Part shown: in pieces, positions 35,049 through 44,254 of the stretch
Layout: every line of letters begins with the position of its first letter
How positions within the stretch are numbered: the stretch's first letter is position 1
Source: Undibacterium_A arcticum
GTDB taxonomy: Bacteria > Pseudomonadota > Gammaproteobacteria > Burkholderiales > Burkholderiaceae_D
Assembly: GCF_042660705.1 (NCBI RefSeq)
Contig: NZ_JBHSUQ010000001.1
Strand: one strand, 5' to 3'
Length of the DNA stretch: 64,000 nt
Notes under the pieces: generated by a model
Told to the model about the DNA's origin: nothing
The model's input: only the letters and a program-made list of their open reading frames with translations
Databases searched by the model: none
Program-made: the position numbers and the translations under genes

Positions 35049-37821
35049 ATGAACGCCCTAACCATGCCCCTTCTGTCGGAAGATGATAAAGATCAGTCCT
35101 TGCGCGACGATATTCGCAGGCTCGGTCGTCTGCTCGGCGATACCGTGCGCGCCCAGCATGGCGAAGAGATTTGCGCTGATCGAACAGGTCAGGCAGAATT
35201 CGATCCGCTTCCGGCGCGACGCCGACGAACAGGCGCGCGAAGAACTGGAGCGTACGCTCGACAGCCTGAGCAACGACCAGACCACCCAGGTGATCCGCGC
35301 ATTCAGCTATTTTTCGCATCTCGTGAATCTGGCCGAAGACCAGCACCATATCCGCCGTACCCGCGCCCACCTGATCGCCGGCTCGGCGCCAAAGGAAGGC
35401 AGCCTGGCGCATACCATCAATACGCTGTACAGCGACGGCCGCGATACGCAGGCGCTGCTGGATTTCTTCCAGACCGCGCAGGTCACACCGGTGCTGACCG
35501 CGCATCCGACCGAGGTGCAGCGCAAGAGCATTTTAAATTGCCAGATGGTGATCAGCCGCCTGCTGGACGAGCGCGATCGCATCCAGCTGACGCCGGAAGA
35601 GGCGGCAGCCAACGAGGAAGCGTTGCAGCGTGCGGTGCTGACGCTATGGCAGACCCGGATGCTGCGCACCGCCAAGCTGTCGGTGCTGGACGAGGTCGAA
35701 AACGGCCTCAGCTTCTACGACTACACCTTCCTGCGCGAACTGCCGCACCTGTATGCGGGGCTGGAGGATCTGCTGTGCCGCAAGGATGGCACGCTGACGC
35801 AGGTCGAACTGCCGACCTTCATGCAGATGGGCAGCTGGATCGGCGGCGACCGCGACGGCAATCCTTTCGTCACCGCCGAGGTGCTGGAACAGACGCTGAA
35901 GATGCAGTCGTCGCGTGCGCTCAATTTCTACCTGAACGAGCTGCATACGCTGGGTTCGCAGCTGTCGGTCGCCAGCCTGCTGGTCAGCGTCTCGGACGAG
36001 TTGCTGGCCTTGGCGGCGGCATCGCCCGATCATTCGCTGCACCGCACCGACGAACCGTATCGGCTCGCGATCAGCGGCATCTATGCGCGCCTGGCGACAA
36101 CCTATCAGCATCTGCTGGGACATCCGCCGGCGCTCCATGCCAGCGGCGTCGCAGCGGCCTATACCGATGCGCAGCAGCTGATTGCCGATCTGGACGTGGT
36201 GCATCAATCGTTGCTGCAACACGGTTCGGCGGCGCTGACGCGCGGCCGCCTGCGTCACCTGCGGCGCGCGGTACGCGTGTTCGGCTTCTATCTGGCGCCG
36301 ATCGATCTGCGTCAGAATTCCGACGTGCATGAGCGCGTGGTGGCCGAACTGCTGGAAGCGGCGAAACCGGGCACCGATTATCTGCAGCTGGACGAGGACC
36401 AGCGCATCGCCTTGCTGATCGCCGAGATCAGCTCGGCCCGTCCGCTGGCCTCGCCCTACCTGCCATACAGCGAGGAGACCCGTTCCGAGCTGGCGATTTA
36501 CCGCGGCGCCCGTAGCGCGCAGCTGGCCTACGGCAAGGGCGCGGTACCGAACTGCATCATCTCCAAGACCGACGGCGTGTCCGACATGCTGGAACTGGCG
36601 CTGCTGCTGAAGGAGGCCGGCTTATTGCATCCGCTCGAAGGCCGGCTCGATGTCAACATCATCCCGCTGTTTGAAACCATCGGCGATTTGCAGAACAGCG
36701 CCAAGGCGATGGATCGCCTGCTGGCGCTGCCGGCCTATGCGCGACTGCTGGCAAGCCGCGCCAATGCGCAGGAAGTGATGCTGGGCTATTCGGACAGCAA
36801 CAAGGATGGCGGTTTCCTGACGTCCGGCTGGGAGCTGTACAAGGCCGAGCTGGAACTGGTGGAGGTGTTTGAGCGGCACCAGGTGCGCTTGCGGCTGTTC
36901 CACGGCCGTGGCGGATCGGTCGGACGCGGCGGCGGCCCCAGCTATCAGGCGATCCTGGCGCAGCCGGCCGGTGCGGTGCAGGGCCAGATCCGTCTGACCG
37001 AGCAGGGCGAGGTGATCACCGCCAAGTACGGCAATCCGGAAGTCGGGCGCCGCAATCTGGAAGTGCTGGTGGCCGCGACGCTGGAAGCGAGCCTGTTGTC
37101 GCATCGGGACGCGGCCGCGCCGCCGCAATTCCTGGCCGCGATGGACGAATTGTCGGCGCATGCGTTCCGCGCCTATCGCAACATGGTGTACGAGACCGAA
37201 GGCTTCGAGCAGTATTTCTGGGAGTCGACCGTGATCTCCGAAATCGCCAGCCTGAACATCGGCAGCCGCCCGGCGTCGCGCAAGAAGTCGACCGCAATCG
37301 ACGACCTGCGCGCGATTCCGTGGGTGTTCAGCTGGTCGCAATGCCGCTTGATGCTGCCCGGCTGGTTCGGCTTCGGCAGCGCGGTGCAGGCTTACCTGAA
37401 GGCGCATCCGCACGACGGCCTGCAGACGCTGCAGGCGATGTTCAAGGGCTGGGGCTTCTTTGCCAGTCTGCTGTCGAACATGGAAATGGTGCTGGCCAAG
37501 AGCGACATCGGGATCGCCAGCCGCTATGCCCAGCTGGTCAAGGATGAAGGCTTGCGCAACCGCATCTTCCCGCGCCTGCAGGCCGAGCATCAGGCGACAC
37601 TGAGTGCATTGAAACAAATTTCCGGCCAGGCCGAACTGCTCGATGCGAATCCGTTGCTGAAACGCTCGATCCGCAACCGCTTCCCCTACCTGTCACCGCT
37701 GAACCACGTGCAGGTCGAGTTACTGCAACGCTATCGCCACGGCGATACTGACGAGCGCGTGCGGCGCGGCATCCATCTGTCGATCAACGGAATTGCGGCG
37801 GGCTTGCGCAACAGCGGGTGA
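35049..37821 (+). CDS. ppc: Phosphoenolpyruvate carboxylase (frameshifted near the N-terminus in this sequence)
   Basis: About 925 residues. The family motifs are intact: VLTAHPTEVQRKS, GYSDSNKDGGFLTSGWEL and LFHGRGGSVGRGGGPSYQA. The enzyme carboxylates PEP to oxaloacetate. The first 40 residues (MNALTMPLLSEDD, to HGEEI) are in a different frame from the rest. The shift is at 35170-35172, where a run of 3 T should probably be 5 to give EEIFALIEQVRQN. A 427-residue frame over the same region is a shadow. Its place among sugar-catabolic genes suggests anaplerotic supply during hexose growth. Confidence 0.95.
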
Positions 37822-38034
37822 GGGTGTTGGTGTTGGCGTGCTGCGATGCTGTGGCGGCGCGCGGACGCAGCACCCGCCGTTGGCAGGCCACGCCAACTTC
37901 GGCAAGGTTCGGAGCGCATCATTCAATGCAACAGCAAGGCTGATGACCACCGTGCCTGCACATTTGTATCCCGTTCGATTGACACGTCGCATCCGCAAGC
38001 ATCGTGGCGCGACCCCGTTCGAGAGGAACTGGCT

Positions 38035-39060
38035 GTGAGTGCGCCACTGGCAGCGTCGTTTCCATGGTTGGTGGCCGATATCGGCGGTACCAATGCCCGT
38101 TTTGGCTGGATCACCGGGAGTCACAACGGGGTCGAGCAGGTGCAGCACTTGCCGGTGTCCGATCATGCCGGACCGGCCGAGGCCGCGGTTGCTTATCTGG
38201 ACCAGTTGGCAGGCGTGTTGGGCGATGCTTACCGGCCGCCGCGCCACGCCGCTTTTGCGGTGGCTACCGCGGTGGCAGGCGACCAGATCGCACTGACCAA
38301 TAGCCAATGGAATTTTTCACGCGCCGCGGTACAGGCCGAACTGGGCCTGGACACGCTGATCATGCTGAATGATTTTGAGGCACTGGCATTGTCGCTGCCG
38401 CGCTTGCGCCCATCGCAGATACAGGCCCATGCTGCGCTTCCCAAACCGCATGGCACCCTGGCGGTGATCGGTCCCGGCACCGGCTTGGGCGTGGCGGGCG
38501 TGATGCAGACCTGCACTGGCTGGGTCGCCTTGCCTGGCGAGGGCGGCCATGCGACATTGGCAGCAGCCGACGAGTTTGAAAGCGCGCTATTGTCGCGGGT
38601 GCGCCGCGACTATCCGCATGTGTCGGCCGAACGGCTGCTGTCAGGTATCGGGTTGCCGGTGCTGCATGGCGCCGTCGCCGAGCTGATGGGGGCCGTTGCG
38701 GCCCGTTTCACTGCGGAGCAGATCGTCGCGCATGGGTCGGCGGGCAGCGATCCGGTTTGCGTCCGAACGCTCGATGTGTTCTGCGCGCTGCTTGGCAGTT
38801 TCGCCGGTAACGTGGCGCTGACGCTCGGCGCGCGCGGTGGTGTCTATATCGGTGGCGGCATCGTGCCACGGTTCAGCCAGTACTTCTTTGCGTCGCGCTT
38901 CCGCGAGCGTTTCGAAGCCAAGGGACGTTTTCGCCACTATCTGCAGGAAGTCCCGACCGCCTTGATCACCGACACCCTGGCGGCCCTGACCGGCGCGGCC
39001 CTGGCGATCGAGCAGCAATCCTTTCCGGCCACAGTTACCACTGCCCCGGGTGTTCAGTAA
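38035..39060 (+). CDS. glk: Glucokinase
   Basis: This encodes 341 residues from a GTG at 38035, with GAGAGG at 38021-38026 properly spaced; longer upstream reading is not conserved in character. The ATP-phosphate motif WLVADIGGTNARFGW and later VIGPGTGLGVAG, LPGEGGHATLA and GGVYIGGGIVPR identify a Glk-type hexokinase. It phosphorylates glucose to glucose-6-phosphate, feeding zwf. About 210 bases without a gene separate it from ppc. Confidence 0.94.
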   Translation: MSAPLAASFPWLVADIGGTNARFGWITGSHNGVEQVQHLPVSDHAGPAEAAVAYLDQLAGVLGDAYRPPRHAAFAVATAVAGDQIALTNSQWNFSRAAVQAELGLDTLIMLNDFEALALSLPRLRPSQIQAHAALPKPHGTLAVIGPGTGLGVAGVMQTCTGWVALPGEGGHATLAAADEFESALLSRVRRDYPHVSAERLLSGIGLPVLHGAVAELMGAVAARFTAEQIVAHGSAGSDPVCVRTLDVFCALLGSFAGNVALTLGARGGVYIGGGIVPRFSQYFFASRFRERFEAKGRFRHYLQEVPTALITDTLAALTGAALAIEQQSFPATVTTAPGVQ

Positions 39061-39088
39061 AACAGCGTTGTCGTTACACGACGCTGTT
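39061..39088 (+). terminator. Hairpin directly after glk
   Basis: AACAGCGTTGT and ACGACGCTGTT form an 11-bp stem with one G-T pair and a 6-base loop, beginning at the base after the glk stop codon. No U-run follows. It probably marks the transcript end or protects the 3-prime end. Confidence 0.55.
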
Positions 39089-39319
39089 ACCCAAGGCAGA
39101 CTGCATCAACTTGTTCCAGATCAGGTTCCGTGTTTCAATCTCTGATTCCTGGCAAGATCCGACAGGGTTGCCGCCGATGACACTGAGCGGGCGTTAGGTA
39201 AGATTAAAATCGCAGCTTGCGCCCGACGCGTTACATTTTGCAACGCCTCTTACTTTTTCCATCTAGTCACACAAAATCGTTAAGTGTTCAATAAAGAAAT
39301 AAATGAAGGAGTCCAAATA

Positions 39320-39598
39320 ATGAAAAAGTATTTCCCCACTTCGGCATGTCTAATCACCGCGGCTGCTTTAATGCTTCCGTTAACACCTGTTATGGCAACC
39401 AATGTTGATGTAGGCATCAATGTGGGTATTCCAGGTGTCTATGTGCCGGCGCCGGCGCCTGTGTATGTGCAGCCTCAGCCGGTGTACGTACAACCACAGC
39501 GAGTTTACGTAGAGCGAGAAGATGAATACTGGAAATGCAAGAAAGACAAATGCAAACTAAAGAAAGAGAAGAAAGAGAAACACCATAGAGATGATTAG
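39320..39598 (+). CDS. Small exported protein with PVYVQPQ repeats and a lysine-rich tail
   Basis: This encodes 92 residues with AAGGAG at 39306-39311, 8 bases before the ATG. A signal peptide (MKKYFPTSACLITAAALMLPLTPVMA) is followed by NVDVGINVGIPGVY, then repeats of the form PVYVQPQ, and a highly charged end (YWKCKKDKCKLKKEKKEKHH). I do not recognise a characterised family, although small periplasmic proteins with proline-tyrosine-valine repeats are frequent in betaproteobacteria. Two cysteines five residues apart lie in the basic tail. It stands alone, away from other genes. Confidence 0.75.
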   Translation: MKKYFPTSACLITAAALMLPLTPVMATNVDVGINVGIPGVYVPAPAPVYVQPQPVYVQPQRVYVEREDEYWKCKKDKCKLKKEKKEKHHRDD

Positions 39599-40396
39599 CA
39601 TCACACCCCGCGCTGCATCAAGCAATTGCGCAGCGAAGGAATGTCTGCAACCAACCGAAGGCGGCCGATCGATACTCTCCCAAGCAGACAGTCAACGCTG
39701 AGCTTGTGGGCGCCGATTCAATTTTGACCCATGTGCCGGGATATCGCTGCTGGGCTGACGGCGCGTTCATATGTTGGCCATCTCGTAACTGGTGCCAATG
39801 TCGCAGCGCATGGAGCTGAAGATCATGCCGTAGTAGGGGTGGGCGTGGCTTTTGCGATTAATCTGGGCTCCTGATTGTTGTATATCGCCGAAAATTGACC
39901 CTGTATTTTCACATTCGATTGACCCACCTGCGATTGGCTGGAGCCTGCACTGTTGCTGCGTTCCATCGCCACGACGAACGTTCAATCATCGACGATAATT
40001 TTTGAAAAAATTGGCGCAATATCATGCGATCGCCAACATCCGTGGACTTCGAGACGTTCGGCCGCGAATGGGACGCGATGCTCATCGAAGGAGAGCTAGG
40101 TGAAGTGCACATGTCACTGCGCCTCAAAGATGGCTAACCGTTCCTTGATTCACTTACTGTAACCCGCTCGCTGACCCTCAAAAGTGCTGGCAACGCTGTT
40201 CCAGAAACTGACTATTGAATTGGCAACTATGTCCGGCAGCGGCCTTTGAGAACACTGTATCTAATGGACGTGCAAGCTTTTGGCTAACCTAAGGCGATCG
40301 CTCAAGAACTATGTCATTTTATTAATTTCCTTTACACTAGCCACGGCACGTTGGGCATGCCAGCTTAAAAAAGCCCACTTTCCTTCCTGGAGTAAT
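39599..40396. other. Gene-poor stretch without a supported gene
   Basis: I see no convincing coding frame in about 800 bases. Short sequences related to GGGTCAATTTT (minus strand, near 39720-39730 and 39890-39925) recall the ends of IS21-type elements. No transposase can be reconstructed, so this is only a hint of an old insertion. A 37-codon frame at 40024-40137 has no recognisable features. The final 100 bases contain the promoter region of the lipoprotein gene. Confidence 0.4.
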
Positions 40397-41422
40397 ATGA
40401 AAATCAAGAATACCTCCTTGCTGCTGTCCCTGACGATCGGCACTGCACTGGTTCTCTCAGCCTGCGGAGGCGGCGGCGGTAGCACCTCTGCCTCGACATC
40501 GACGCTCCCCGGATCAACGACAACACTTTCAACAATTTCCTCCGCCAACTCCACTCAGGTTGCCGGCAATGCCTATGCTGCGAACGGGGCCATCGGCAAT
40601 TCGTCGACCGGGGTGAGTACGCTGGTGACGGGTGTCAGCATTGAAGGCACAGGCGTCAGCACGGTATCGCCCGCGCTCGACTTGGTCATGCAGGCATTCG
40701 ATAGTGGCGCGCCGAAGCTACTCACTGGCGTCTCCACTTCGCAAGCATGCCCTGGCGGCGGCACCATAGCGATCAATGGCACTGCACAAAGTCAGACCGG
40801 CCCGAGCAATGGCGACAACCTGACCTTCACAGCCACCAACTGCGTCGAGAACGGGGCCACCATCAATGGCGCCTTCACGGTCATATTGTCCGGTATCACT
40901 GGCACGGTTTCCACCACCGGCGCCTGGAGCGCAACGTTGGACTTCCAGTTCAACGCATTCGGTGTGACCAGCGGCAGCGAATCTGTCACGGCAACCGGCG
41001 ACATGAAAATCGGGTATAACCAGTCCTCTTCAACTAGCAAGTCGCTCGCGATTTCTGGCAAGTCGTTGCAAGGCTCGCAGAGCAAAGCAGGCGTGAAGGT
41101 CGCCGACCGTACGCTAACCGACTATTCGGCGACCAGCGTTATCTTTGGTAGTACGGTCAATACCACCGCCAACTACACGATGTCCGGCAATACCAGCTCA
41201 CTCGGCCAGTTCACCTACACCGTGAAGAATCTGCAGCCGTTTGTGAGCACGATTGGCGGTACGCCGACTTCCGGTTCAATGATCATCAACGGGGCATCGT
41301 CTTCAGTGACGGTGACCGTCATTGACGCAAACAATGTGCGACTGGACTACAGCGCGAAGGGCGACGGCGTGATCACACAGACCATCACCGTCAGCTGGAC
41401 GACCCTCAAGTCGAGTCTCTAA
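40397..41422 (+). CDS. Predicted lipoprotein rich in Ser, Thr and Gly
   Basis: This encodes 341 residues from the ATG at 40397, with CTGGAG just upstream. A type II signal peptide ends in LVLSACGGGGG, so the mature protein is lipid-anchored. The remainder is almost entirely Ser, Thr, Gly, Asn and Val in beta-strand-like alternation (AINGTAQSQTGPSNGDNLTFTA and later MSGNTSSLGQFTYTV). It has only two cysteines after the lipobox. No family recognised. A strong terminator follows 94 bases downstream. Likely an outer-membrane-anchored surface or adhesion-type protein, by composition only. Confidence 0.8.
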   Translation: MKIKNTSLLLSLTIGTALVLSACGGGGGSTSASTSTLPGSTTTLSTISSANSTQVAGNAYAANGAIGNSSTGVSTLVTGVSIEGTGVSTVSPALDLVMQAFDSGAPKLLTGVSTSQACPGGGTIAINGTAQSQTGPSNGDNLTFTATNCVENGATINGAFTVILSGITGTVSTTGAWSATLDFQFNAFGVTSGSESVTATGDMKIGYNQSSSTSKSLAISGKSLQGSQSKAGVKVADRTLTDYSATSVIFGSTVNTTANYTMSGNTSSLGQFTYTVKNLQPFVSTIGGTPTSGSMIINGASSSVTVTVIDANNVRLDYSAKGDGVITQTITVSWTTLKSSL

Positions 41423-41515
41423 TCGGTTCACGCTCAATGTAGCGCGGTTAAAGGTGGGCCGCTTACTAAACATGTTGAATCTTGCGTAAGCGCGATTTCC
41501 GGGGCGTAGTAAGAG

Positions 41516-41549
41516 AAAAAGCCACAGAGGTTGGATCCTGTGGCTTTTT
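41516..41549. terminator. Strong bidirectional rho-independent terminator
   Basis: AAAAAGCCACAG and CTGTGGCTTTTT form a perfect 12-bp stem with a 10-base loop. The A and T ends give a U-run in either direction. It ends the lipoprotein transcript 94 bases after its stop. Confidence 0.9.
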
Positions 41550-41647
41550 CATTGTCTATCCGCATGACCGCTTGCCTTGCGGCCAACCATCAACAGAATG
41601 AGAAAACAGCTCGATGTTATAGGAGTCTTTTTCGTTTGGGAATTCCA

Positions 41648-42436
41648 ATGACATTGATCTTTCGCGCCGCAGCCGCTGCGGCGCTACTAGCGTCGTTAGT
41701 GCAGCCGGCCAGCGCGCAATGGCAAGGCGGCGTCGGTTTGAGCGCTCGCTACCAGACCAACACCGAGTTTGACCAGACCGGCCGCCAGCTGGTGCGCGAG
41801 GAGGGCTGGCTTCCCGGCATCTCGGCGCGCGTGGCGTACAAAGCGAATGAGCTGATCTGGTTCACGGAAGGAGTGATCCACGATCGTTCGATCCCGTACC
41901 ACGGCCAGACCCAGATCGGCGGCGCGGTGGATTCCACGACGTCGACGCGGCTCATACACCTTCGCGCCGGGGGCGCTTATGCTTTAACCGATAGTTATTC
42001 GGCGTTCGCGGCGCTCGAATGGGAAAAGTGGGCGCGCGACATCCGGGGCACCCACACTGCGGCCGGATTGCAAGAAAAGTACACTTCAAGAAGAATGCTC
42101 GCTGGCGTGCAAGGGAAATGGAATCTGGCTGGCGCCGGCGTAATCGCCGCGGATGCCGCAGTCGTGATCTCCGAGCCGGAGCGGCTGCGAGTGGGTTTCT
42201 CTGGTCTGCTGGATCCAGCAGCGCTCGAAACGAAGTGGTCGAAAGGCCTGCAAGTCGGCGCAAGCATCCGGCCTGCTTTTATTCCGCATTGGGAATTGCG
42301 CACCGCTTACGACTGGATCAGGGTCGAGCGCAGCGACGACATGCCGGTCACCCGCAACGGGCAATTCATGGGGACAATTGCGCAGCCAGAGCATGTGAAG
42401 CGTGGCGTTACCTTAACTGCCTTGTACATCTTCTGA
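41648..42436 (+). CDS. Predicted outer-membrane beta-barrel protein
   Basis: This encodes 262 residues from the ATG at 41648 (MTLIFRAAAAAALLASLVQPASAQ signal peptide). The mature part alternates polar and hydrophobic residues in many short strands (VGLSARYQTN, ARVAYKANELIWF, LRAGGAYALTDSYSAFAALEWEKW). It ends in GVTLTALYIF with the C-terminal Phe that signals Bam-dependent insertion. There is no clear family assignment; the size suits a 10-12 strand barrel. The open frame extends upstream to 41531, but that part overlaps the terminator. Confidence 0.78.
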   Translation: MTLIFRAAAAAALLASLVQPASAQWQGGVGLSARYQTNTEFDQTGRQLVREEGWLPGISARVAYKANELIWFTEGVIHDRSIPYHGQTQIGGAVDSTTSTRLIHLRAGGAYALTDSYSAFAALEWEKWARDIRGTHTAAGLQEKYTSRRMLAGVQGKWNLAGAGVIAADAAVVISEPERLRVGFSGLLDPAALETKWSKGLQVGASIRPAFIPHWELRTAYDWIRVERSDDMPVTRNGQFMGTIAQPEHVKRGVTLTALYIF

Positions 42437-42594
42437 TAATAGTGCTTGAGCGAGTTGACTAAGTGCTTCGTATAACCGGAGAGTACTAACAAGTCGACTT
42501 CCGCAGGGTTCAGAACAATGTTGCCATGCCGCTCTTTCGGCTCGCGAGGGAACCGAGCCGAATGGCGCTATCTGGTTACCAAGTCGAAGACGGA

Positions 42595-42850
42595 ACCGTC
42601 CATCCAGGTCACCTTGACGCGTCATGTCGGCGTTGTGTAGCCTGGCATAGTAGGCCCCTTGACCGATTTAGCAAGACGTCGGCTTGGCGACCGTATGCCC
42701 TCGGACAGGTTCCATAGGTCGCAATGACTCTGTAGTCGGATAGCACGGTCATTGCCATCTAGAAACGGATGGAGCCATGGTCTAGATGGTGAACACAGGC
42801 GTCGGCGATCAGCAGCGTGCCCCAGCCCATCGGCCTGTCGTAGAATTTGG
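42595..42850 (-). pseudogene. Remnant of a Fic-domain gene
   Basis: On the minus strand the Fic signature appears as HPFLDGNDRAIRLQSHCDLW (family HPFxxGNGR), followed in the same frame by LSEGIRSPSRRLAKS and, after a shift, YYARLHNADMTRQGDLDGR. This order matches a common Fic subfamily (HPF...GNGR...RLQTH...GL...SRGLA...LHNADMPRQGDLDGR). Several frameshifts and a Gly-to-Asp change in the motif, with no intact N- or C-terminal part, show a decayed gene. The surrounding 42437-43331 interval contains no other supported gene. Confidence 0.7.
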
Positions 42851-43168
42851 TCCAAGCGTGCCAGATTTTTCCGGCTGTTCTTTGGTACTGTGTTAATTAC
42901 CTTCCCGCAATTCCAGCCCGCGGATAATTGCCTTCTCGCCCAGATAGGCGGCGATCGGCATACCCGCAAAACACCTGCATAGCTGCCTGATACGCCCTCC
43001 ATGGCAGTGTGGATTGATTCCAACTTGCCGGATGTTCCAAAAAACTCCCACCCATCAATGACAAGCTTGTCGCCGATTGCGGGTGATCAAGCTGCGCATG
43101 ATTTATCGGCCAAGCTTTCCCCATCCTAAAATTTCTGATCGGCATGTTGTTTTTGAAGCAATCATTTC

Positions 43169-43204
43169 ATGTGATCACTTCAGCGATCACCTCAGCGATC
43201 ACAT
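43169..43204. promoter_or_regulatory. GATCAC dyad array upstream of the FeeM-like gene
   Basis: ATGTGATC at 43169-43176 and GATCACAT at 43197-43204 are exact inverted copies. Inside are two direct CAGCGATCAC units, giving three GATCAC elements at 14-base spacing. The array lies about 130 bases before the ATG of the acyl amino acid synthase gene. It looks like an operator for a dimeric regulator (CRP- or LuxR-like dyads are possible), but no regulator gene adjoins it. Confidence 0.5.
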
Positions 43205-43331
43205 TAGTATCTGTGGAGCAATGCGTCGCGTACGCTTGCACTCGATCACGCCGTGAATTAATGAAAATCAATTTTTCAAGGCGTGTTCGCTTGAGCAATC
43301 CACTCTATCTTTTCCTTTGAGGAATATCACC

Positions 43332-44108
43332 ATGAACCAGCAACACGCCGCAGCAGTCAATCTATCCCCTTGGATCGTCACTAGTGCACCGCGCGCACGA
43401 GTGCCCCAGCAACCGGTCATGGCCGAGGAAAGGCTTCCCTTTACGGTCAGGCTAGTGCGCAATGAAGATGATCTTTGCAAGGCCGTGCATATCCGTCACT
43501 CGGCCTACGCGCGCCATGTGCCAACATTCGCCGAAACGCTCAAGTCGCCCGAGACGAGTGACGCGGAAAATGGCGTGGTGGTGTTGCTTGCGGAATCCAA
43601 ATTGGACGGCTCCCCCCTCGGCACCATGCGCATTCAGACCAACCACTACAAACCGCTCAGCGTCGAGCAATCAGTCGATCTGCCAAGCTGGCTCAAGGAA
43701 CAATCGCTGGCCGAAGCGACTCGCCTGGGGGTTACTGAAGACAAGATTGGGCGCGTCGTTAAAACCGTGCTCTTCAAGGCGTTTTTTCTGTATTGCCATC
43801 AGACTGGGATCGAATCGATGGTGGCCACCGGTCGGTCGCCCCTTGACCGGCAATATGAGCGCTTGCTATTCGAAGACGTCTATCCCGATCTGGGCTTTAT
43901 TCCCTTGCGGCATGTTGGGAACCTGCCACACCGGATCATGTCATTAGCTGTCAGCGCGGTTGAGCCGCGTTGGGCTGCGACCAAGCACCCGCTGTTCAAC
44001 TTCTTCTTCCGCACGCTCCATGCGGATATCGATGTCGGTGTCCATACTCTCATCGATACGGCCTACAAGCCTACGGAATCTGCCATGGATTCTGTTATGA
44101 GAATGTAA
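43332..44108 (+). CDS. N-acyl amino acid synthase FeeM-like protein
   Basis: This encodes 258 residues. The GNAT-type core resembles FeeM and acyl-homoserine-lactone synthases: VRLVRNEDDLCKAVHIRHSAYARH, VVVLLAESKLDGSPLGTMRIQ, SLAEATRLGV and KAFFLYCHQTGIESMVATGRSPLDRQYERL. FeeM joins a fatty acyl group from acyl carrier protein to an amino acid such as tyrosine. No signal peptide is present. It has its own upstream dyad array and a terminator downstream, so it is monocistronic. The family call is from motif memory, without a search. Confidence 0.75.
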   Translation: MNQQHAAAVNLSPWIVTSAPRARVPQQPVMAEERLPFTVRLVRNEDDLCKAVHIRHSAYARHVPTFAETLKSPETSDAENGVVVLLAESKLDGSPLGTMRIQTNHYKPLSVEQSVDLPSWLKEQSLAEATRLGVTEDKIGRVVKTVLFKAFFLYCHQTGIESMVATGRSPLDRQYERLLFEDVYPDLGFIPLRHVGNLPHRIMSLAVSAVEPRWAATKHPLFNFFFRTLHADIDVGVHTLIDTAYKPTESAMDSVMRM

Positions 44109-44115
44109 CGTCTGC

Positions 44116-44156
44116 AGCCTGCCCGTCCTCCTTGTGTTGCGGGCAGGCTATTTTTC
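44116..44156 (+). terminator. Rho-independent terminator after the FeeM-like gene
   Basis: AGCCTGCCC at 44116-44124 pairs with GGGCAGGCT at 44141-44149 and is followed by ATTTTT. It starts 8 bases after the stop codon. Confidence 0.88.
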
Positions 44157-44254
44157 TTGCGCCATGGATACACATTTCAGCTATCCTAGGAGAAATTGTA
44201 GAGTCTCGTTGTATTGTCGTGCGCGCTCGTATCTGTGATGAATTATTAATAGCG

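Noticed and set aside
35049..36332. 427-codon frame overlapping the start of ppc
   Set aside because: Only its first 40 codons are real (the ppc N-terminus). After the shift at 35170 the genuine protein continues in another frame and the rest is Arg/Ala-rich noise.
39599..40280. IS21-type insertion sequence
   Set aside because: Only short GGGTCAATTTT-like pieces are visible; no IstA or IstB protein could be reconstructed in any frame.
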